Source: Alphaproteobacteria bacterium (GTDB lineage: Bacteria > Pseudomonadota > Alphaproteobacteria > Reyranellales > Reyranellaceae). From it: a stretch of 7,622 nucleotides of DNA. Where the stretch lies: NCBI GenBank assembly GCA_013290035.1, contig JABCYT010000139.1, positions 1 to 7,622 on the forward strand. The letters run 5' to 3'. The notes under the pieces were generated by a model. It searched no databases and was not told the DNA's origin. It saw only the letters and a program-made list of their open reading frames with translations. Shown in pieces: positions 1 to 7,165 of the stretch. Each line of letters starts with the position of its first letter. Within the stretch, counting starts at the first letter, position 1. The position numbers were made by a program, and so were the translations under genes.

Positions 1-78
1 CCCTGGCTGTTCGCCAAGTTGCGGTCGGGCAACGACGGCAAGGCCGCCCACGGCGTATTCGAAGAGGAGCTCGCATGA
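1..78 (+). CDS. C-terminal end of upstream gene, probably RND efflux permease (partial)
   Basis: The first reading frame is open from the window edge and encodes about 25 residues (starting PWLFAKLRSG, ending EEELA) before a TGA at 76-78. That stop overlaps the ATG of the next gene in an ATGA, which implies cotranscription and translational coupling. The next gene is an RND periplasmic adaptor, and adaptors are commonly paired with an inner-membrane RND permease. A hydrophobic PWLFA stretch followed by a charged cytoplasmic tail fits the end of the last transmembrane helix of such a permease. The assignment rests on this context and a short tail only, so another membrane or operon protein remains possible. 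Confidence 0.45.
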   Translation, partial: PWLFAKLRSGNDGKAAHGVFEEELA

Positions 79-1343
79 CCGAGGCCCAACCCACCGATCC
101 GTCGACTGAACCTGGCGGTGCGCCTGGACATGGCCGCAGCAAGATGGCGCGGGTGCTAGGCGTCGCGGTCCTGGCCGTCCTGGTCGCAGGCATCGGAACC
201 GGCGCCTGGAGCCACCTGAAGCAGTCTCGCCAGGTGGCGGCGACCGCCCAACAACAGCGCGACCTCGTGCCGATCGTCCGCGTCGGCACGGTGAAGGCAG
301 GCTCGCCCTATCTCGTCGTCGACCTGCCGGCGACCACGTCCGCTTTCGCCGCCGCCAACATCTTCGCCCGCGCCAGCGGTTATATCGGGGAGCGCAACGT
401 CGATATCGGCGATCGGGTGAAGTCGGGCCAGCTGCTCGCCACGATCGTGGCGCCCGAACTCGATCACCAGATCGTCCAGGCTGAAGCCACGTTGAAGCAG
501 CTCGTATCGACGCTGCAACAACGCAAGGCCGCCCGTGAGCTCGCACGCGTGACCTGGGAGCGCGACAAGCCGGTGGTCCAGAAGGGCTGGCTCCCCCTCC
601 AGCAGGGCACCATCGACGAGCAGACGCTGCGCGAACAGGAAGCCGCCGTCCGGGTCGCGCGCTCCAACAGGGATGCCCAGGACGCGCAATTGAAGGTGCT
701 CCACCAGCAGAAGCTCTATCAGAGCGTCGTGGCGCCGTTCGATGGCGTCATCACCCAGCGCAACATCGATGTCGGCAGCCTCGTGCAGGCCGACGCGACC
801 AGCGGCACCTTCATGTTCACCATCAACAAGGACAATGTGATCCGCACCCAGGTCTTCGTGCCACAGGACGCAGCCTTCGGCGTGGCGCCCGGCATCGAGG
901 CCATCGTGCATGTGCCCGAAATGCCGGGCCATCCCTTTCCCGGCAATGTCACGCGCATCGCCGATGCGCTGCAGCCCGGCACGCGCACGCTCCTGACCGA
1001 GATCGACATCCCCAATCCCGACGGCGCGCTGTCGGCCGGCATCTATTGCACGGTCGAGCTGCACATTCCGCGCAAGGTGCCGAGCCTCACCGTGCCCGCC
1101 GAGGCCATTATCTTCAACGCCGGCGGCGTGCAGGTGGCCGTCGTCGACAACGGCGTCGTGCACCTGCACAAGGTCTCCGTGGCGCGCGATCTCGGAACGC
1201 AGGTCGAACTGCGAGAGGGGGTGAAGCCCGATGATCAGGTGATTCTCAATCCTTCGGTCAACCTGGTCGACGGCGCCAGGGTGCAGGTCGCCGCTATTCC
1301 GTCGGGAAGCGCCGCGGCCGCAGGCCCGTATGGAACCAAGTGA
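75..1343 (+). CDS. RND efflux periplasmic adaptor (membrane fusion protein, HlyD/AcrA family)
   Basis: This 422-residue protein would link an inner-membrane RND pump to an outer-membrane channel in a tripartite drug, solvent or metabolite exporter. A cytoplasmic head rich in Pro and Gly (1-24) is followed by one hydrophobic segment (about 25-46). There is no lipobox cysteine, so it is anchored by a transmembrane helix rather than lipidated. The first half of the lipoyl/barrel-sandwich domain lies at about 95-128 (FARASGYIGER, then VDIGDRVKSGQLLATI). A Gln/Ala/Arg-rich alpha-hairpin coiled coil follows at about 129-215, and the second lipoyl half at about 216-250 contains VVAPFDGVITQRNIDVGSLV. 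A beta-barrel (about 255-330) and a membrane-proximal domain (about 335-405) complete the usual order. The length is typical of the family. The ATG has AGGAG five bases upstream and overlaps the preceding stop. Its last 16 codons overlap the convergent racemase gene and form a low-complexity Ser/Ala/Gly tail. The pump substrate cannot be inferred. Confidence 0.93.
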   Translation: MTEAQPTDPSTEPGGAPGHGRSKMARVLGVAVLAVLVAGIGTGAWSHLKQSRQVAATAQQQRDLVPIVRVGTVKAGSPYLVVDLPATTSAFAAANIFARASGYIGERNVDIGDRVKSGQLLATIVAPELDHQIVQAEATLKQLVSTLQQRKAARELARVTWERDKPVVQKGWLPLQQGTIDEQTLREQEAAVRVARSNRDAQDAQLKVLHQQKLYQSVVAPFDGVITQRNIDVGSLVQADATSGTFMFTINKDNVIRTQVFVPQDAAFGVAPGIEAIVHVPEMPGHPFPGNVTRIADALQPGTRTLLTEIDIPNPDGALSAGIYCTVELHIPRKVPSLTVPAEAIIFNAGGVQVAVVDNGVVHLHKVSVARDLGTQVELREGVKPDDQVILNPSVNLVDGARVQVAAIPSGSAAAAGPYGTK

Positions 1344-2022
1344 TCATCGAATAGATGTCGTAGACCGGCATGCCCAGCACCTCGCGCAGCGCCGCGGCGT
1401 AGGGCGGCATGTTGGTGCATTCGAGCACGATGGCGCCGATGTCCGGATGAGCCGCTACCAGCGACTGGCCGGCGTCGAGGATATCCTGCCGGGCCTTGGA
1501 CACGTCCATGTCGTCCTTTTCGCCCAGGATCAGCACGCGAAAAAACTCGCGGCCTTTTTCCGTGCCGATGAAGGGCGTGTCCAGCGGCACGCCGGCCGCC
1601 TCGAGGTGCTTTGGCGTTAGCGACGAGGCGCTGACGGTGACCACGCCCACGCGCTTGCCCGGCGGCAGGGTGGCCTGCACCCAGGGCACCTGCAGGAGAG
1701 AGCTGGTCGCGACCGGAACCTTCACATGTGCCGCCAGCTCCTCCTGGAACAGCGACAGGAATCCGCAATTGGTGGTGATGGCCTCGGCGCCGTGACGCAC
1801 CAGCTCGGCCGCCGCGTCGATGAAGTTGGGCAGCAGACCCGCAGCGCCTTTGAGCACGACCGACTCGGGCGTGGCGCCCTTGACCACCTTGTAGAGCACC
1901 GGGAAGGGCCAGGTCGTGGCGTTGCCCATGTCGCCCGGGATGCGCGGAAAGCGCGCCTCCAGCATCAGGATGCCGAGCGGCGCGCCGTAGAGGGCCTTGC
2001 CGCCTTTTGCGATGGTGCTCAA
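1294..2022 (-). CDS. Asp/Glu racemase superfamily protein (TTG start)
   Basis: This 242-residue protein has the features of the aspartate/glutamate/hydantoin racemase superfamily. These cytosolic enzymes use cysteine acid-base catalysis, without cofactor, at a carbon next to a carboxylate. Both expected cysteines are visible: Cys86 in TTNCGF and Cys202 in LECTNMPPY. Retention of both fits a racemase or isomerase; arylmalonate decarboxylases of the same fold keep only the C-terminal one. The N-terminus (PLGILMLEARFPRIPGD) and the central KRVGVVTVSA strand are also family-like. The start is TTG at 2022-2020, overlapping the TGA of the upstream hydrolase gene as TTGA, with GGGGAG nine bases upstream. 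No ATG or GTG fits the conserved N-terminus better. It is the last gene of the - strand operon, and its 3' end overlaps the convergent adaptor gene by 50 bases. The substrate is unknown. Membership of a catabolic gene set argues against a cell-wall glutamate racemase (MurI) role. Confidence 0.88.
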   Translation of the reverse strand: MSTIAKGGKALYGAPLGILMLEARFPRIPGDMGNATTWPFPVLYKVVKGATPESVVLKGAAGLLPNFIDAAAELVRHGAEAITTNCGFLSLFQEELAAHVKVPVATSSLLQVPWVQATLPPGKRVGVVTVSASSLTPKHLEAAGVPLDTPFIGTEKGREFFRVLILGEKDDMDVSKARQDILDAGQSLVAAHPDIGAIVLECTNMPPYAAALREVLGMPVYDIYSMITWFHTGLRPRRFPTE

Positions 2023-3122
2023 CTCGTAGCTCTCCCCAGGAACCAGTCGAGGATATGGGCATTCTCGTCGCGCGGATAGGTGTGCGAGAGGTCGGCGATC
2101 TCGCGATAGACCACGTTGGCGCCCGCCCCGGCCAGCGTCCGCTCGGCGCTCCGCGCCAGCTCGGGCGGGAACATCCAGTCCTGGGCGCCGTGCACGATGT
2201 GGATCGGCAGGCCGCGCACGCGGTCGGCGTCAGCGAAGCTCATCAGCATGGGATGAAAGGCCGCAGCGATCGGCGCCAGGTGGGTGAAGCGGCAGCCTGA
2301 GCACAGGCCCAGCACATAGCTGAAGGTTCCGCCGTCGCTCATGCCGGTCAGCAGTCGGCGCGTCGCATCGATGTTCCACTGGGCCGCGACGTGCTCGACC
2401 ATGCGCTCGATGCTCGGCCCGTCCACGTCGGGCTCCATCAGCGACCAGGTGGCGCCGATGGCCGTCGGCGCGAGCACGATGAAGCCGCGGGTGCGCGCCT
2501 CGCGCACCCAGCTCCACAGGAAGGCACCGCCATTGCCGCTGCCGCCATGCATCGCCACGACCAGCGGACAGGCGGTCGCGGCATCGTAGTATTCGGGCAC
2601 GTACAGCGAGAAGGCGCCGCGCGTGCCGGGCGGCCCGCCGAGATGCATCGCGCCGACGTCGCCGCGCGCCGGATCGACCGCGGCGAGGCGATCGATCAGG
2701 GCGGAATCGGTGCGGGCCGACGGTTCGAGGAAGAACTGGCTGACGGGCTTCAAAAATGCCGTCATGGGATAGATCGCTTCGGCCGCCTTGGCGTAGTTGC
2801 GCAGCGCCCGGTAGGCGGCGACGACCGGCTGCGGCGCATCGGCTGCGGCGCGCAGGCCCGTGATGCCCTGGGCCGCCGCTTCGGCGGCCGGCTCCAGGCG
2901 CTCGCGTACCGGCGCCAGGCGTCCCGGCCAGTCGAGGGCGCGCGATAGCGAGAGGGCGGCGTTCACCTCATCGTCGCGGCCGGTCATAGCGTCGATGAGC
3001 TGCGGCAGGGATGTAGGCGAGAGATGGCGGCCGGCGAATTCGAGGGCGTGCAAGGCCTTCAGCGTCGCCGGCACCAGTTGCGCGACGGCATCGATGGCGG
3101 GCCCGTTGCCTGCGTCGGCCAT
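2019..3122 (-). CDS. Alpha/beta hydrolase, PHB-depolymerase-like esterase (LpqC-type) with N-terminal extension
   Basis: This 367-residue protein has a C-terminal alpha/beta hydrolase domain (about 165-365) of the polyhydroxybutyrate-depolymerase/feruloyl-esterase-like type, which cleaves ester bonds. An oxyanion-hole strand and loop (PLVVAMHGGSGNGG, 186-199) comes before the nucleophile elbow GMSDGG, with Ser262. A likely acid, Asp315, lies in HGAQDWMFPPE, and the catalytic His347 lies in DLSHTYP. The triad therefore looks complete and correctly ordered. Residues 1-160 are an Ala- and Leu-rich, probably helical region that I do not recognise. No signal peptide or membrane segment is seen, so it should act in the cytoplasm, unlike secreted PHB depolymerases. 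The ATG directly abuts the TGA of the GMC gene, with AAGGA four bases upstream. The stop overlaps the racemase start, so the gene sits in the middle of a coupled operon. The substrate is unknown; an ester or lactone intermediate made by the neighbouring oxidoreductases is plausible. Confidence 0.87.
   Translation of the reverse strand: MADAGNGPAIDAVAQLVPATLKALHALEFAGRHLSPTSLPQLIDAMTGRDDEVNAALSLSRALDWPGRLAPVRERLEPAAEAAAQGITGLRAAADAPQPVVAAYRALRNYAKAAEAIYPMTAFLKPVSQFFLEPSARTDSALIDRLAAVDPARGDVGAMHLGGPPGTRGAFSLYVPEYYDAATACPLVVAMHGGSGNGGAFLWSWVREARTRGFIVLAPTAIGATWSLMEPDVDGPSIERMVEHVAAQWNIDATRRLLTGMSDGGTFSYVLGLCSGCRFTHLAPIAAAFHPMLMSFADADRVRGLPIHIVHGAQDWMFPPELARSAERTLAGAGANVVYREIADLSHTYPRDENAHILDWFLGRATS
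2032..2037 (-). promoter_or_regulatory. Ribosome binding site for the TTG-started racemase gene
   Basis: The - strand reads GGGGAG here, nine bases before the TTG at 2022-2020 and inside the last codons of the hydrolase gene. This strong Shine-Dalgarno match, together with the TTGA stop/start overlap, supports the TTG as the true initiation codon. Confidence 0.7.
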
Positions 3123-4760
3123 TCAGTCCTTCAACACCGCAGCCTCCAAGGGCGGCTTGCCGCGAATCATGTCGGCGGCCTTCTCGGCGATCATCAGCAC
3201 CGAGGCATTGAGATTGGCCGACGGCATGGTCGGCATGACCGAGGCGTCGACGACGCGCAGGTTTGAAAGCCCGCGTACGCGCAATTGCTCGTCGACCACC
3301 GCGGTCGGATCGCTGTCCGGGGCCATGCGGCAGGTGCCCATGAGATGGAAGGTGGTGGTGCCGCGCTGCTTGGCGGCGCCTAGAAGTTCCTCGTCCGACT
3401 GCACCTGCGGGCCGGGGAACTCCTCGCGCTCGTAGAATTTGCCGAGCGGTTGCGAGGCGAGCAGGCGGCGGGCGAGCTTCATGCCGGCCAGCAGGACGTG
3501 ACGATCGCTCTCGGCCACCAGGTAGTTGGGCTGGATGATCGGATGCTCGAACGGATCGGCCGAGCGCGCGCGGACGTAGCCGATGCTGTCGGGCCGCTGC
3601 TGCCAGGAGGCGATGGTCATGCCGGGAAAATCATCGAGGGTCGACTGGACGCCTTCCTTGTAGCTCGCCGGGGTGAAGGTGAGCTGCAGGTCGTAATTGT
3701 CGACCCGCTCGTCGGACTTCCAGAACACATAGACCAGGGTGGGATTGAGCGACAGGATGCCCTTGCGCGCGATGGCGTATTTCAGCACCTCGCCCACCAG
3801 CTTGAGCCCGTGTGATTTCTCGTTGATGGTTTCGGCGTTCTTGACCCGCGCCACGAAGCGCGGCGCGTAGTGGTCGCGCAGATTCTCGCCCACACCCGGC
3901 AGCGCATGACGGACCTCGATGCCGAGCGATTGCAGCAGCGGTGCCGGGCCGATGCCGGAGATCTGCAGCAGTTGCGGCGAGTTCACCGTGCCGCCGCTCA
4001 GGATCACTTCCTTGGCGGCGCGCACTTCCATCGGCGTGCCATCGCGGCCACCCTTGCGGTAGCGAATGCCGACGGCGCGCTTGCCCTCCAGGACGATCTT
4101 GGTGGCGTGCGCGTGCGTGCGGACCGTGAGGTTCTTGCGGCTCATCGCCGGATGCAGATAGCCGCCCGCCGCGCTTTTGCGCCGGCCGTTCTGGATGATG
4201 CGCTGCACGTAGCTGATGCCCGCCTGCATCGTGCCGTTGTAGTCGCGGTTGCGCGGGATGCCCATCTGCACCGCGCCTTCGATGAAGGCGTCGCAGATCG
4301 GATCCCGCCATTCGAGGTCGGTGATCGGCAGGTTGCCGTCGCGGCCGCGGAAGGTCTCGTCGGCCTCGCCGACCCGCCGCTCGGTGCGGCGAAAGTAGGG
4401 CAGCACGTCGGCATAGCCCCAGCCGTGGTTGCCGCGCTGCGCCCAGCCGTCGAAATCCAGGCGCTGGCCGCGATTGTAGATGTGGCCGTTGATCGAGCTC
4501 GAGCCGCCCAGCGTCTTGCCGCGCGGTGCGGCGATGCGCCGGCCGCCGGTCCATTCGCTGGCCTCCGAGGTGTAGAGCCAGTTCACCCGCGGATTGACCA
4601 GCGTGTACATGAAGCCGGCGGGGATGTGGATGAACGGATGCCAGTCCCAGGGACCCGCTTCGAGCACGCAGGCGGTGACGCTCGGGTCTTCGCTCAAGCG
4701 GCTGGCCAGCACGCTGCCGGCCGATCCGGCGCCGACGATGACATAGTCGAAGGTTTCCAT
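3123..4760 (-). CDS. GMC family FAD-dependent oxidoreductase (choline/alcohol dehydrogenase-like)
   Basis: This 545-residue protein is full length for the glucose-methanol-choline oxidoreductase family, which oxidises primary or secondary alcohols using FAD. The N-terminal Rossmann motif VIVGAGSAGS (G10, G12, G15) and Glu34 in LEAG bind the ADP part of FAD. The first family signature spans about 79-98 (PRGKTLGGSSSINGHIYNRG) and the second about 256-271 (GGTVNSPQLLQISGIG), followed by GVGENLRDHYAP. The C-terminal active site keeps His472 in FHLMGTCRM and, 44 residues later, Asn516 in PSANLNAS. That is the same His/Asn spacing as in choline oxidase. There is no signal peptide, so it is probably a cytosolic dehydrogenase or oxidase. 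The ATG comes immediately before the FAD motif and has GGGAG about 11 bases upstream. Its stop abuts the hydrolase start, and a 65-base gap separates it from the upstream CoA-transferase gene. The substrate cannot be assigned: many paralogues are annotated choline dehydrogenase (BetA), but the catabolic context here argues for another alcohol. Confidence 0.93.
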   Translation of the reverse strand: METFDYVIVGAGSAGSVLASRLSEDPSVTACVLEAGPWDWHPFIHIPAGFMYTLVNPRVNWLYTSEASEWTGGRRIAAPRGKTLGGSSSINGHIYNRGQRLDFDGWAQRGNHGWGYADVLPYFRRTERRVGEADETFRGRDGNLPITDLEWRDPICDAFIEGAVQMGIPRNRDYNGTMQAGISYVQRIIQNGRRKSAAGGYLHPAMSRKNLTVRTHAHATKIVLEGKRAVGIRYRKGGRDGTPMEVRAAKEVILSGGTVNSPQLLQISGIGPAPLLQSLGIEVRHALPGVGENLRDHYAPRFVARVKNAETINEKSHGLKLVGEVLKYAIARKGILSLNPTLVYVFWKSDERVDNYDLQLTFTPASYKEGVQSTLDDFPGMTIASWQQRPDSIGYVRARSADPFEHPIIQPNYLVAESDRHVLLAGMKLARRLLASQPLGKFYEREEFPGPQVQSDEELLGAAKQRGTTTFHLMGTCRMAPDSDPTAVVDEQLRVRGLSNLRVVDASVMPTMPSANLNASVLMIAEKAADMIRGKPPLEAAVLKD

Positions 4761-4825
4761 GCAGACGCTTGCTCCCGAGACGCCCTTGCTATCGCAGCTT
4801 CAGCGTCTGGTCGAGGGCGGGGCTG
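4761..4825. other. Only intergenic gap of the - strand operon, containing an imperfect hairpin
   Basis: These 65 bases separate the CoA-transferase stop from the GMC start and are the only non-coding stretch inside the gene cluster. An 8-base perfect inverted repeat, CAGACGCT at 4762-4769 and AGCGTCTG at 4802-4809, is separated by 32 bases. One arm lies next to the GMC start codon, and the putative ribosome site falls in the loop. No T-run follows, so a terminator is unlikely. No convincing -35/-10 pair was seen. Confidence 0.4.
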
Positions 4826-7165
4826 CTAGCCCGTCATCGCCCGTGCCTTGCGCTGGTTGGGCGGCAGCGCTTCGCTGCCGATGACGCTGTCGCGCGCAAG
4901 CCGCTCCAGCTCGGCTTTTGAAAGGCCGAGCAGGCCACCCAGGACTTCTTCATTATACTGGCCGAGCGTGGCCGCCGGCGTCCGCACTGCGATGGGAGCG
5001 TCTTCGTCGCGATAAGGCGGCGAGGGCTGCGGATGACGGCCGACATAGGCGCGCTCGATCCATTGCCAGAAGCCGCGCGCCTTGAGGTGTGGGTCGTCGA
5101 GCAGCTCCATCGGATGACGGACCGCGCCGGCCGCCACACCGGCCTTCTGCAAGGTCTCCATCGCCTCGTCTGGCGAACGCATGGCCGTCCAGGCCGCGAT
5201 CGCCGCTTCGATGCGGTCTTCGCTGGCACGTCGGGCAGCAATCGTGGCGAGGGCAGGATCGTCGAGGCCGATCGGGCGAGCCAAGGCGCGCCACATGGCG
5301 TCGTCGGTGACGGCGATCGATATCCATTTGTCGATGCCGGCCGACGGAAAGACGCCGTGCGGCACGAACAACGGATGCCGGTTGCCGGCGCGCGGCGCCA
5401 CGCCGCCATTTGCCGATTGCTCGATCGCCCAGGCGGCGGTGAAGGGCAGCATGCACTGGACCTGGGAGAGGTCGATGAATTGGCCCTCGCCGGTCTCGCG
5501 GCGATGCAAAAGGGCAACCAGTATGGCCGAGCATGCATTCAACCCGCCGACCGCGTCGCCATAAGCGAGATGGTTCATCATCGGCGGATCCTGGGCGCGG
5601 CCGCCGACGCTCGGCAAGCCGGAGCCCTGCTCGAGGGTCGAGCCGTAGGCGCGGGTTTCGCGCCACGGGCCGGTCGCGCCGAACGCCGCCATCGACACCA
5701 TGACCAGCGAGGGGTTCACCTTGATGAGCTCGGCGTAGTCGAGGCCGAACTTGCGCAGCACCTCGGCCGAGTAGTTCTCGATCACCGCATCGGCATCCTT
5801 CACCAGCGCCTTGGCGAGGGCCACGCCGTCCGGCACCGTGAGGTCGAGGGTGATGGCGCGCTTGCCGCGGTTCATGATGTTGAAGCGCGACGATTTTTCG
5901 TAAAGCCGCTGCGTCACCGTCTCGGCGCGATTGTCGACGCCGCGCCACCAGTCGGGATAGCCGCAGGCCTCGATCTTGATCACGTCGGCGCCGAGATCGG
6001 CCAGGTTGCGCGTGCAGATCGGGCCGGCCCAGCCCATCGACAGGTCGACGATGCGCAGGCCTTCGAGCGGCCGCGCCTTTGTCGCCGCGGGAGCGGGGGC
6101 CTGGCGTGACGCGATGGTACCGTCGTGCTCGCCAAGCTCCGGCACAGTTCCGCCAAAGTTGGGCGGCGTGCGCGTGAGATGAAACGGCGAACCCGGCGCT
6201 TCGACCGCCCGGTCGCCCAGCCTGATAGGCACGATGGCCTGGCGGTCGCGGAACACCGGCCATTCCAGGACCTGCTTCATGTCGGGGACGATGGCGAAGG
6301 GCAGGCGGAGCTCGAGCCCTGATGCAAACCATTCCTCGGCCGTGCGGTCGAGGAAGCGCGGCACGAAACGCGCCTCCAGCGCGTCGGCCTGGGCCAGCCG
6401 CTCCGACCCCATGACGAGTTGCGGATGGCGGCCGAGATCGGGCATGCCCAAAAGATCGCAGAACGACTTCCACTGCGCCGGCGTCACGATGGTGATGCCG
6501 ATCCAGCCTTGCTTGCAGCGATAGACGCCCATTGGATAGGTCGGCGTGAAGCGGTTGAAGCCCCAGCGCTTCTGCGGCACGCCGGTCGCCCAGGCCTCGA
6601 TGGCCTGGTACTCGGCGAGCGCAATGGTGGCCTCGTGCACGCTCACCTCGTAGCGCCGGCTCTGCCGGCCGAGCAGCGAGGCCATCACAGGAATGAAGGC
6701 GGCAAGCCCGCCCATGATCGCCGATTGGTAGTCGGGCAAGGTGAGCGGCGGGCCTTCCTGCGGGCCAATCAGCTGCACGAAACCCGCGAGCGCGCGGCAG
6801 ACGGCATCGCTGGCCTTGAAGTCGCGATAAGGCCCGGACCTGCCGAACCAGGAGAGATCGGCGGCGACGAGATGCGGATAGGCGCCGTGGTCGGTGCCGG
6901 TCGAATCGATCAGCACGTCGGCGCCGCGCAACAGCGCGTCGAGATCGACCTTGTCCGCCACAACGCTTTTCTTGCCGTAGTTGAGATAGGCGAACCAGCC
7001 GCTGCCGCCGTCGATCAGCGGGGGAAACGAACGGTTGGGATCGCCGCCGGCCGGCTCGATCTTGACGACCTCGGCGCCGAAGTCGGCGAACAGGCGCGCC
7101 GCATAGGCCGCGGCCGGCAAGGCGCCGATCTCGACGACGCGGACGCCCGACAGACGAGCCTTCAT
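4826..7165 (-). CDS. Fused two-domain CaiB/BaiF (class III) CoA-transferase
   Basis: This 779-residue protein carries two family III CoA-transferase domains in one chain, whereas most relatives have one domain of about 400 residues and dimerise. These enzymes move CoA between carboxylic acids through an aspartyl-CoA intermediate. Domain 1 (about 1-350) opens with LSGVRVVEIG and FGAEVVKIEPAGGDP, and its likely catalytic residue is Asp145 in LPDYQSAIMGG. A Pro/Ala-rich linker (about 352-365) leads to domain 2 (about 366-779), with PLEGLRIVDLSMGWAGP, LGADVIKIE and probable catalytic Asp537 in YGDAVGGLNA, matching the GDS of formyl-CoA transferase. Domain 1 lacks roughly 25-40 residues before its Asp, in the region that domain 2 fills with ADAVIENYSAEVLRKFGLDY. 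The start is the ATG at 7165-7163, overlapping the upstream TGA as ATGA. The frame stays open to 7510, but that Arg-rich extension is out-of-frame reading of the upstream gene. No good Shine-Dalgarno is seen, so initiation probably depends on coupling. DddD is a known two-CaiB-domain fusion, but identity with DddD is not supported. The substrate is unknown. Confidence 0.9.
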   Translation of the reverse strand: MKARLSGVRVVEIGALPAAAYAARLFADFGAEVVKIEPAGGDPNRSFPPLIDGGSGWFAYLNYGKKSVVADKVDLDALLRGADVLIDSTGTDHGAYPHLVAADLSWFGRSGPYRDFKASDAVCRALAGFVQLIGPQEGPPLTLPDYQSAIMGGLAAFIPVMASLLGRQSRRYEVSVHEATIALAEYQAIEAWATGVPQKRWGFNRFTPTYPMGVYRCKQGWIGITIVTPAQWKSFCDLLGMPDLGRHPQLVMGSERLAQADALEARFVPRFLDRTAEEWFASGLELRLPFAIVPDMKQVLEWPVFRDRQAIVPIRLGDRAVEAPGSPFHLTRTPPNFGGTVPELGEHDGTIASRQAPAPAATKARPLEGLRIVDLSMGWAGPICTRNLADLGADVIKIEACGYPDWWRGVDNRAETVTQRLYEKSSRFNIMNRGKRAITLDLTVPDGVALAKALVKDADAVIENYSAEVLRKFGLDYAELIKVNPSLVMVSMAAFGATGPWRETRAYGSTLEQGSGLPSVGGRAQDPPMMNHLAYGDAVGGLNACSAILVALLHRRETGEGQFIDLSQVQCMLPFTAAWAIEQSANGGVAPRAGNRHPLFVPHGVFPSAGIDKWISIAVTDDAMWRALARPIGLDDPALATIAARRASEDRIEAAIAAWTAMRSPDEAMETLQKAGVAAGAVRHPMELLDDPHLKARGFWQWIERAYVGRHPQPSPPYRDEDAPIAVRTPAATLGQYNEEVLGGLLGLSKAELERLARDSVIGSEALPPNQRKARAMTG

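Noticed and set aside
156..1169. 337-codon - strand frame opposite the efflux adaptor gene
   Set aside because: The translation is His/Asp/Arg/Gly-rich without domain features, while the + strand encodes a complete adaptor.
1235..2062. 275-codon - strand frame overlapping the racemase gene
   Set aside because: It is one frame off from the racemase, giving Arg/Gly-rich noise; the racemase motifs with Cys86 and Cys202 are in the other frame.
3870..4829. 319-codon + strand frame opposite the GMC gene
   Set aside because: Antisense shadow. The composition is Ala/Arg/Asp/His-rich with no recognisable motif, and the - strand encodes a complete GMC protein.
5033..6109. 358-codon + strand frame opposite the CoA-transferase gene
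   Set aside because: Antisense shadow caused by few stop codons in GC-rich DNA; no ribosome site or family signature.
4953..6473. 506-codon - strand frame inside the CoA-transferase gene
   Set aside because: Arg/Gly/Pro-rich translation typical of an off-frame reading of a high-GC gene. The other frame has clear family motifs throughout.
4826..7165. Reading the fused CoA-transferase as DddD (DMSP CoA-transferase/lyase)
   Set aside because: The two-domain layout is shared, but the neighbours (LLM, GMC, esterase, racemase) are not the usual DMSP set, and no DddD-specific sequence could be confirmed by eye.
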